Shown here: piece by piece, positions 55,734 to 64,000 of the stretch | Layout of the letters: every line of letters starts with the position of its first letter | Numbering within the stretch: position 1 is the stretch's first letter | NCBI GenBank assembly: GCA_902806575.1 | Contig: CADCXD010000004.1 | Span: forward strand, 434,001-498,000 | DNA: 64,000 nt | Direction of reading: 5' to 3' | Source of the DNA: Jackrogersella multiformis | Lineage: Eukaryota > Ascomycota > Sordariomycetes > Xylariales > Hypoxylaceae | Program-made: the position numbers and the translations under genes | Notes under the pieces: model-generated | Seen by the model: only the letters and a program-made list of their open reading frames with translations | Database searches by the model: none | Told to the model about the DNA's origin: nothing

Positions 55734-58700
55734 AGGCTTCGAGGCGAGATCGACAGGGCTTACGCTATGCGCCTCTCGGTCTAGGAGACGGCGAGGGCTG
55801 CTATATTTGACAATACGTATGTGGAGTGAAATATATTGGGAATGTTGACGGCGAAGGGGGCTTGGAGCGGAGGTTGGAGGATCTGTCTTTTCCCTACCTA
55901 ATGAGAGGAATCGAGAACTTACCTGGTACTGGGATGTTGCGTTGAACACCTGATAACCACCTACCTACCTACCTACCTCGGTAAGTATCTAAGTGTAGCC
56001 GAACATAAGACGCCCCTTTGCGATATTAATCCGCCGACAAGAGGCGCCGACGACCCGAAATACACAACTCAACCACCACACATTTACAAACCAGCAACAA
56101 AGTACCAAATACCCGTCTTTCTCCATCCAGGATAGAAACGTAGGACACCGCTCGCACAAATAGATTACCTCCGCCAGACGATTGCCGCGCGTAGTTCGTA
56201 CATAGCAATATACGTCAACGTGGCGGTCTCCATGAGAGCCCTGCCGCCGTAGTTTGGGCTTGGTAAGACCAGCCATCATCACTATGAGCAAAACCCTAAA
56301 ATCAATCCTACCATCGGCACAAACCAGCTCGGGTATATATGTCCTGGCGCGAGGCATCATGCCTGGAGCCCATGTGCTACGACCCGCGGATGCAAGATGC
56401 CTATTGAGATCCTGCTGGGGCTTCCCATGCGTAGAGGAGGCCTGTGGCTGGCTCGATGGGTAGCACAATTATACGCGATACAGTCGAGGAGGAATATGTT
56501 AGGGAGTAAGCAAACATATAATACCCCTCTGTGACATTGTTAATCTACTCCTAGGTAGGTTATGACGAGCTTAACAAATATCTTCCCGATGTGCTATCGG
56601 TATAATATTTGATTATATATTTGATTATATTTGTATTCTAATATCAAACTAGACGTTGTTTGTTCGACTCACGCTTATCTTCACGTTTATTAACATTACC
56701 TTGCCTAGGAGTACATATCTAAGATATATACCTATGGAGTGACTCGGCCCTCTACGCTAGGTAGAGTTCTTTGTAGTTAATACCGGCACCCACGCGCCTG
56801 TGCTCCTAGCGGTGCTTCGCCGAAGGATGTTTGTTCGTTCGCTTCGAGTGGCTTTGATAACACCTCGATATTAAGTATTAGGAGAGTTTGTCCACAAAGC
56901 TACCTCTATAGAGTACAATTCGCGTATCGTAGAGATTAGCTGCTCTACTTTACACTACACGCCTAGCGAGGTATAGAAAGGCGACCACATTTTTATCGAT
57001 GTTGGTGGCAAGGGCACCATGTGAGATCTTTGGGAGTATCCTAACCTACTGCTCTTGCGTGAGGCTTGAACCTTGTGACCATTTAATATAATAAGACCTG
57101 ACAGGTAATTTTAAGCGGTCCCGAGCCTGCGAGGGTATAGAACGCTAGGTTAGTGTCTAGAATATCGAGACTAGCGAGAATCGAATAGTCGTACAGTTGT
57201 GTAGTATAATGAAAGTAGGAATCGATCTTTGCGGATCGTATAAAGTCCCGGGATATATTTGCATCGACGAGACCTCGCTAATTACGACCAATTTAATACA
57301 TACCTAGGTAGGTACCTATATAGAGCAACGCTGTTGGATATACTACCTGGGTACCTGGTGCTAATCTCTCCGTCGTCATCGGATCCGGCAGACGCAATAG
57401 TTTCTATTCGATCATGTTCCTTTAGACCCAATATTTTATTTGCCAGCTGCGAGTAATCTGTGCCGCCCTCGAATGCGGCTTCAGCAATCCTTCAGCTCCC
57501 CGGGGCTTTGGTATGGGGTGCATGAAGCAAGTGAAGCTGAGGATGGCGAGTGAGACAGGAAAGGGGCCACATTCTGGCGTTCGGTAACCGGCATGTAGTC
57601 TCCAGACATGCGGCGGCTGCCTGCATGGCGGCACGCATGCTGCCCCTTGCGTACCTGCCTGGACGCCGCTTAAACAAACCCCGGAACAATGGTAGAAATT
57701 GGGTGAGAAGGCCATGTGGTATCCGAATATAGCAGATAAGCACTTGCCAACCGTTGGGTACCTACCTAACTAGGTACCTGGTAGTTAGGTAGTATCTGAC
57801 GAAGTAATATAACACCCAAGCGGTCTAGCTCACGGAAGAGAAGCTTTCCAGGTAAACAAATACTAGTACAGTGTTGGTAGGCATGCTCTAGTGTATTCCA
57901 ACGGGGTTATCCGTTTCCTCGAGGGTAACTTCGACCAACTTCATATGGAGAAAAGGGGTCTCAGCCTAATGTGTCACTTAATCACCTACCAACCGGGAAC
58001 GCGGGCGATAGTCTAAAATATGAGCAAGAGCCGATATATATTGCCTTGGCAAAAACCACCCGAAGAGATATTGCACGCCGTTTGTGTTTCGTTCCTGCGG
58101 GAGAGTTCGGTCCGGGAGGAGAACGGTGGCGACGACCACGCAGAGAGCGTGGCAAGCTGGAGGTTCCCTCCCAGCCGTGACAGCGTTGTTTTGAATGTCG
58201 ATATTAGCTTATGCAGCCCAGTTCCTCGCCTCACGTTGAGAAACCCAGCAGGATCGAAAAGGGAAAGGTATAAACAGGGGAGGTTGCCGATTGGACGGCT
58301 GGCTCGACGTTGCTTTCACGCTGCGAGCTCCCGAGACAAAGAGCTTAGTGCCTCCCCCGCCGAGACCAGGGAGCATGACTCCCAAAGAAATGGTGACATC
58401 TCGGCCATGCGTGGCCCTTGCCGGTTCTGGTGTATTGGAAGCTAGGGCGTTAGGTAGCAGAGCCATATCGTAGTATGTAATTTTTTTATACCGTTGTCAC
58501 CTAAACATCCAAGGTTTCAATCAACAATCCAGTCGTTCCACTTATTGACGTGCCCAGGGGTGCCTCGGCACATCACTTCAGCTTTCTGGCCATCCGTACG
58601 AGCGCGAAACATGGTGGTCCTATGTCGATGGCAAACAGAGACGATCAAATATCGTCTCGTCTGAACGAAACGAGTCTTGGATCGGTGGCCCATTCCTGCC

Positions 58701-59956
58701 TCCTCGGCCGCCTCTCTGATGATATGATGATATGATAATATGATAATATCCCTCCTCTGATTACTTTAGGTACTAACTATCCTAGCTAGTGTAGTTAATA
58801 TTCCGTAGGACAAACGGAACTGGGGCGGAGCACTTGACTGATCCCCATCCGTCAAGAGCCAGCATGGGTCGTTTCCTCATGGCTACCTATTATGTACAGT
58901 AGGTAGGTACCTGCTTAGCCTTCCTCGTATGTGTAGTCGCGGCAACCGGATGCTCATCAGAGTAAGTGGTGTAATTAACTATTAACCAACTACTCCCATG
59001 AGCGGAGAACGTCATCGATGCGACACTGGAGAGGGAACCAAGGAACGAAAAGGTAATGATGGGTAAGAAAGGAAATGACGCAGACCTGGTAAAGGAGAAA
59101 CCCTACGTAATTGAAGGCTCTTAATAATGGACGAAGACGAGTTCCAGAATACGCCAAGATTCTAGGTCCCAGGAGGGTTGCCTCTGTTTTCTCGAAACAG
59201 ACGCAGGCCGGCTCCTGATTTGCTGCCCGCGGCGAACGATCATTTCGAATCCTTTTAGGGGTTCGACCGGGGGAGGTTGGGACCACTTTGCGATCCGATC
59301 TTCGAAGCGGACCCTGGGACTGGGAGAGCGTCGAACGCACAGACGATTGCCAGGCTGAAAAATCGATAGGCCGAGAAACCCAGAAATAAATCTAAGGGAT
59401 CCCGTACCGTACTATAAACGTTGGAAGATGCCGATACAGTGGAAACAGGGCACCGGAGGAAACTGCCAGTTACGATTCTTTTAGCAAGCAAGCAGGATAG
59501 CATCCTGCTGTCTAGCGTGTATGAGCAGGCAGCCAGGCAGGAGACTATGCGGCTCGACAGGTAAGATTGGGTATCTTTGCCGCATAAAGTTGGACCGAAA
59601 TGACATTAATGGGCGGGGGGGAGAGGCCATCCCCGGTATTGCCATCCCAGGTATTGTAGGATTGTAGATTAAAGAACTTGCAGGATGGTGACATCCGCTG
59701 CATGTTGCGCTTCTGGCGTTAGGTAGGTGGTAGGTACCTTAGATCAGCGGGACTGCGAATGCAGAGCGCTCGTGATCTACACCAAATGGGTGCATTAGGC
59801 ACATTTCATCACCAGATACCACCACCGCAGGCCCTGCGTAGGGTGTCAGATTCATCATCTGCCGGGACTAACAGATAAATCCAAAGGTTGGGCTGCGACG
59901 CTGATCTGAAGCGATTGGCGTTTCTGGAAGTCTTCTAGCAGAATATTTGTGATTCC

Positions 59957-59973
59957 TTTTTTTTTTTTTTTTT
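59957..59973 (+). repeat. Poly-T run of 17
   Basis: Uninterrupted 17-T homopolymer, possibly a retrotransposon poly-A trace or a nucleosome-excluding tract; no coding element adjoins it. Confidence 0.85.
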
Positions 59974-60559
59974 CGAGGGCGTCAGTAGGACTGATCCGTC
60001 GACGTAAAATAGGGGCGGAAGACGGATTGAAATTCGATAGCTACTATGTAAGAAGACTAAGAAGGCTAAGAAGGCTAAGAATACCTACCTACGTAGGTAT
60101 GGATACCAACCTAGACGTAAGTGATGCTAAATACATCCGCAGTAGGGGGTGGCCTGACGTACCCGGCCTCCGGATGGATAGGATAGCCTGGAGGTCAGGT
60201 CACAGGTGAAAGGTCTACCACCGGGCCGCGAGAGTAGCACGCGGCCTGTGTGAAGAAAATTTCGTGGACGAATCTCAATTCTGTACCCCCGCGGATGGGG
60301 GTCATCGGAGTCGTCTATTGTTCACCTGGGATCCAGGGCTGCCGAGTTATGGTTTTTGGAGCGCCTGTATGTATGATCGAGACGCTATGCATGCATGTTT
60401 CACGCCTTCCATTGATTCTGTATGGCCGTACAAGCCGTACAGGCCGTAGCAGAGGCCGACGACTCGCAGTAAAGCTCCACAAACCCCCTCCTTTCGATAC
60501 CTAGTAGTCGATTCGACAGAATTTCGTATGTACCTTGACCGGCAATTGGAAATGTATAG

Positions 60560-60640
60560 GTTACTTACCTAGGTACCTATCTACCTACCTAGTAACCTAC
60601 CTAGTAACCTACCTAGGTACTCTTTACCTAAGATCTAGGT
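60560..60640. repeat. Longest CCTACCTAGGTA palindromic cluster
   Basis: About 80 bp made largely of ACCTACCTAGTA/ACCTAGGTA units, including two tandem copies of an ACCTACCTAGTA-like 12-mer. It is the longest cluster of the interspersed motif in the window. Confidence 0.8.
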
Positions 60641-60954
60641 AGACAGACGGATCTGTATATTTCCATGTCTGCGTGAAGTGATCGATAAACCGCATATTCG
60701 ACATGGAGGTAGGGAAACAAGTCGACGACAAGAGGTTGAAATCAAGTATTCCGTATTAAAGTATGTCGGATGGCAAGTCAAGTCACTTGACGTGATGTTG
60801 AAAAGCGGAGCGGTTGCGAAAGAGGGTGTGATGAGAATGCTCACGAGGCTTCTGGTGGTTGTGGTAGGTAGCCTTGTCTGGTGATAGGACTTAACATCAT
60901 AATAATATATGGATATAGAGAATAAATATTATATCTGTGGTCTTTCGGTCGTAT

Positions 60955-61002
60955 TAGCTCGACTTGTAATACATACTGTATTATATAGAGACAGTCGAGC
61001 TA
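60955..61002. repeat. Composite inverted repeat (nested hairpin)
   Basis: Outer arms TAGCTCGACT (60955-60964) and AGTCGAGCTA (60993-61002) are perfectly complementary over 10 bp. Between them a second perfect inverted repeat, TAATACA (60967-60973) and TGTATTA (60977-60983), has a 3-base loop. The whole could fold as a two-stem structure in RNA or DNA. No gene overlaps it. Confidence 0.75.
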
Positions 61003-62100
61003 CGTAGTATAGTTACCTAGGTAACTAGCATACATATAGGTGGTGATAAGAGATATAACTAGGTAGCTTTCATGATTGAAAGTGAAGATGGAAAATTCCA
61101 AGTTTAGATTCAGATTTAAGATTTAGATTTTAGATTTCAACCCGCCGTGCTTAAAGTTAAGTTCAGGGACCTAGCAGGTTTGAAGGCTTTTAAGTTTAAC
61201 TACATACCTAGCTTAATCAAGTACTTAAGTAAATATGTGCATCCATGGATTTTTACTCGCGATTCTAAATGTTACTAGGTAAAATATTAACGCATTCCCA
61301 TTACATTTATATTGCCTATAAACATACATATTCATAATTAACGTACTTAGATAGGCAGTAAATGATTACATTTTAATGTTGTTATTGGTAATGATGTTGA
61401 ACTTCTCGTTGCCCCGTGCACCACGACATATTTTTATGATGGCAATCGTTTGAATATCTACTACGTAGTACTTACTATGGATGTAGAAAATATGCTGCGT
61501 TACACTGTGCGGAATGACAGGGTTATGGGCCCCTAGGGCTGGCCTATGCACTAATACATGCCCTGAAGTATACCCTGAGGAATAGACCAATTAATGCTCC
61601 GAGCACAGTGCAAATCTAATTTTAATCCATCTGGATTGGATATCTCTGAATTGAATATCCATCGGATCCCACTAACTTTACATAGTGCCTTCCACTCTGT
61701 AAGCCACCCTAGTAACCTTGCCGGATCATGGATGTACAATAGGTGCCTCTGGTGCCTATGTATGGTAGGTACCTAGGTATCTACATAGTACCGTAGAGAC
61801 GGCCCCTTCCTTCCTTTCTTCCTTCTTTTTATCCTAGCTAGTCTGGTCCTTTGCCTTTGGGGGAGCTGCACTGGACTATCCCATACCATACTCCTTATCA
61901 CCACAGCACCAATAGTTTTAAACTTCTGACATTTTTAATTTTTTGTTACCTACCCCTAGGTACTCTTTGGTCTTTAATCGACTCCATCGTCTCCATCGTC
62001 TCCATCGTCTCCATCGTCTCCATCGTCCCCCGTCAACTATCGAAGGTCCACCACCATCTTACCCAATCAAGCCTCCCTCCCTCGCCCCTGGAAAGTAATT
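61003..62100. other. AT-rich intergenic region
   Basis: No gene seen; includes the 9-bp tandem repeat at 61982-62026 and a short TTAGATT-type repeat near 61108-61135. The last part grades into a pyrimidine-rich leader. Confidence 0.45.
61982..62026 (+). repeat. Five tandem 9-bp repeats (CTCCATCGT)
   Basis: Five exact copies. Reads as Ser-Ile-Val in one frame, but the surrounding ORF has no gene-like properties. Confidence 0.92.
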
Positions 62101-63915
62101 CGGATGCCAAGTTTCCATACCTAACCTGTTACTCGAGGAGGAGAAAAATTCTACTGTAGCTCGATATTTTTCCTCATCTTCTCGAAATTATTAAGATATT
62201 ATCTTAATAACATATCATCGTCACATTATAATCGACCTGATGATTCTTGTCTCTTAAAGGCACTTTGCCATTATCACTCTCCCTTCTTTTTTTCTCTTCA
62301 CCCGAGGATATCTATCTAAGTATCCATCTATCCAGCGGCCTCCGATTACTTACCTAGGTATTTAACTTATAAGAATATACCTCCTTACTCTACGTCTAGG
62401 ATCTGATTGGTCTTCTCGTTCTCGCCTTGTATCGTTCTGCGCAAGATCTCTACACTACCTAAGTACATCAGCATACATAGGGGCACCAAACGGATTAGAC
62501 TAGAACCGAAGCAGGCATAACTGGTTACGTACACTACCTGCTAGGTACCTAACCAGCTTAACATACCTAGGACCTAGGTAGCTTACCTCTCTACCTCTCT
62601 ATCTACCTAGTGGGAGGTAGACCCTGTCCAGGGGGTTCCCCTCCAGAGAGATTTTAGAGTGGTGGACGATCCCGTAGGGTTGGAGACTTCGTCTTCCCGT
62701 CGACCATTATTATTAATTCTGCCCGTCCGGTACACTACCTACCTACCTACACTACCTCATACACAAGCTGATAGGCACTTGTTCTTCGGTCGACCATCCA
62801 ACCTTCCAACCTTCCAATCTTCCAGTTGTTGATTACCTATCTAGGGTACCTAGGATATTCAAATCCGCCGAGACCCATTCTAGCTGTTCTAAGAATCGCG
62901 AGAGGTTCCCCGGTTGACCCATCACCGCCTTACGTTCCCTCACCCTTGCCTATTCAACCCCCCTACAGCCTACAGCCTACCTAGTTGGAAAGTCGCTCGA
63001 TTGGACAAAAACGTTTCGCGCGTCGCGTGCTAGCACAGCCTCTATTCCATCTTACAGCCAGTCAAGCCAAGAAACAAACCACCACTCACCACTCGCCACT
63101 CCGTCAGCCATAGGGCCATAACCTTTGATTTTTGGGGGGTATTTATTTTACTTTGCCTCTGACGAAGCTTACGAGACGAATCGATTCTAAGTTTCGAAGG
63201 GTCCTATCGACGCGCTAGACATCCAAGTTTTGCCGTTCGTTTACTTTGATGGAAGGGGAGGAGGAAATAAAATAAGGACATAAAAATTAAAAGCGAAGGA
63301 AAAGAAAATCTTAACTTACCCAAGTTGGGAACCTGGGAGGGTCCTTGCGGTCAAGCCCGCAATTCTTCGCCGCCTTTTTTTTCAACCTGCTCTCGCTGCA
63401 GGTCTATTTTTTTTTCTCCACCGCAATCACTTTAGGACAGGCCCAGAGTCCCCTTTCTAGAGGTTTGGGACCTATCATATATACCTTGGAAATATTTGGC
63501 AACCTGGTACACCAACATCAACTACATACTCGGTATCTCAGCTCCGCGACGGCGTGCTACCCGACTTGATCTATCGGCTTCCTGCATTTTCTTTTACCGC
63601 GCAGCTCAGCCAATCCTGCCTATCCTTTCTTTTCAGCCAACCAGCCAGCCATAACCGTCTTTGTCCTATCGACCGACCCTATCCATCTTCTAACGCCGAC
63701 CCTTCGTGCCTCTACAGCACCGTCACTTCAACGACGACTCTTCGTCTCGATCGGCTCTCCTTAAAAAGGCTAAGTATAGGTCGTGGGTTTCTGGAAGCAT
63801 AAGGCCGACGCATCACCTAGGCGTTTCCGCCAATCTATATACGCGTAGTAAGGGAGCTGCAGCCTGCTGGCTCCCCTCAGCAGCTGCGTCAGCCCTCAAT
63901 ACTATTGTGGCAACC
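62101..63915 (+). promoter_or_regulatory. Long pyrimidine-rich upstream region / 5' leader of the gene at 63916
   Basis: This 1.8-kb stretch is rich in CT runs on the + strand (CTCCC, TTTTTCTC, CCATCTTCC) and carries several short upstream ORFs, for example ATG-led frames near 63345-63569 and 63554-63802. Long pyrimidine-rich leaders with uORFs are typical of fungal regulatory genes under translational control. The transcription start cannot be placed from sequence. Confidence 0.4.
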
Positions 63916-64000
63916 ATGAATCAACAGCAGCACGATATGTATTACGACTATCCCACCGCGGCAAATCGGTCGCCGGGGTCGACCAGGCAAGGTTATGCCA
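63916..64000 (+). CDS. 5' end of an unidentified gene, cut by window end
   Basis: ATG at 63916 in context CAACCATGAA opens a frame that continues to the window edge (28 codons). The N-terminus is Gln- and Tyr-rich (MNQQQHDMYYDYPTAANR) then Ser/Gly/Arg-rich, which suggests a disordered start of a regulatory protein. This N-terminal style occurs in several conserved fungal regulators, but 28 residues do not allow a name. Confidence 0.55.
   Translation, partial: MNQQQHDMYYDYPTAANRSPGSTRQGYA

Larger units (their letters stand above)
55734..60954. other. Gene-poor region
   Basis: No gene I can defend. Several ORFs of 80-159 codons (for example 55989-56468 minus, 57422-57715 minus, 58020-58445 plus, 58990-59340 minus) lack domains, signal peptides or clear codon bias, and overlap other-strand ORFs. 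The part at 57450-58460 is locally G+C-richer. Palindromic CCTAGGTA clusters occur at about 57301-57320, 57759-57785 and 60560-60640. Confidence 0.4.

Noticed and set aside
55989..56468. Minus-strand 159-codon open frame
   Set aside because: No domain or signal peptide, overlaps other frames, and composition gives no coding signal I can defend.
57040..57100. GGTTCAAGCC on the minus strand, resembling a tRNA B box
   Set aside because: Stem pairing fails and no cloverleaf can be drawn.
57422..58473. Group of overlapping ORFs of 60-141 codons
   Set aside because: They overlap on both strands, lack recognised domains, and the region is merely G+C-richer than its flanks.
1..64000. CRISPR array or prokaryotic operon structure
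   Set aside because: The repeats are short palindromes or microsatellites without regular spacers, and the genes have spliceosomal introns.

Overview
The window looks like a chromosomal segment of a filamentous ascomycete (Pezizomycotina, probably Sordariomycetes; I cannot place it further from sequence alone). Genes lie on both strands, most are interrupted by short GT-AG introns (about 45-170 nt), and the products are typical fungal families: a self-sufficient P450 of the CYP505 type, 2EXR and F-box proteins, a sedolisin protease, PHO88, RAD14/XPA, RFC3 and histone H2A.Z. AT-rich intergenic stretches of 0.5-9 kb are studded with a short palindromic motif built from TACCTAGGTA / CCTACC, a strong signature of this genome. 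I rebuilt exon structures by hand by requiring reading-frame continuity across consensus splice sites.

Layout. 1-13.9 kb: a 2EXR-domain gene cut by the window start (-), a small membrane-anchored protein (-), a CYP505-like P450-reductase fusion (-), an orphan single-exon membrane/coiled-coil protein (+) and a weak hypothetical gene (-). 15.2-18.1 kb: PHO88/SND3 (ER membrane) and RAD14/XPA (nucleotide-excision repair), both +. 20.4-31 kb: two tandem microsomal P450s (+), a membrane-anchored histidine-acid-phosphatase homologue that has lost its catalytic residues (-) and an SDR oxidoreductase (+). 32-40 kb: a block of secretory-pathway genes, namely an aspartic protease (+), a secreted/ER prolyl 4-hydroxylase (-) divergent from an HDEL-tailed PDI-like protein without a CxxC site (+), and a sedolisin (-). 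40.6-50.2 kb: an F-box gene with an apparent frameshift, RFC3 with two upstream MluI cell-cycle boxes, a Cys-rich acidic protein and histone H2A.Z, all -. 51.6-54.2 kb: a three-helix membrane protein (-) and a small Cys-rich, probably GPI-anchored secreted protein (+). 54.2-63.9 kb is almost gene-free, with one possible gene relic, a composite hairpin and microsatellites; the first codons of a further gene appear at 63916.

How the genes relate. RFC3, RAD14 and H2A.Z are nuclear housekeeping genes. The 32-40 kb block concerns protein maturation and degradation in the secretory pathway. The most interesting unit is the divergent prolyl-hydroxylase / PDI-like pair: in animals PDI is the beta subunit of collagen prolyl 4-hydroxylase, where it acts independently of its redox chemistry, and here a PDI-like protein lacking redox cysteines shares a promoter region with a prolyl hydroxylase. 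The two P450s and nearby SDR could serve oxidative metabolism, but no PKS, NRPS or terpene synthase is visible, so I do not call a biosynthetic cluster.
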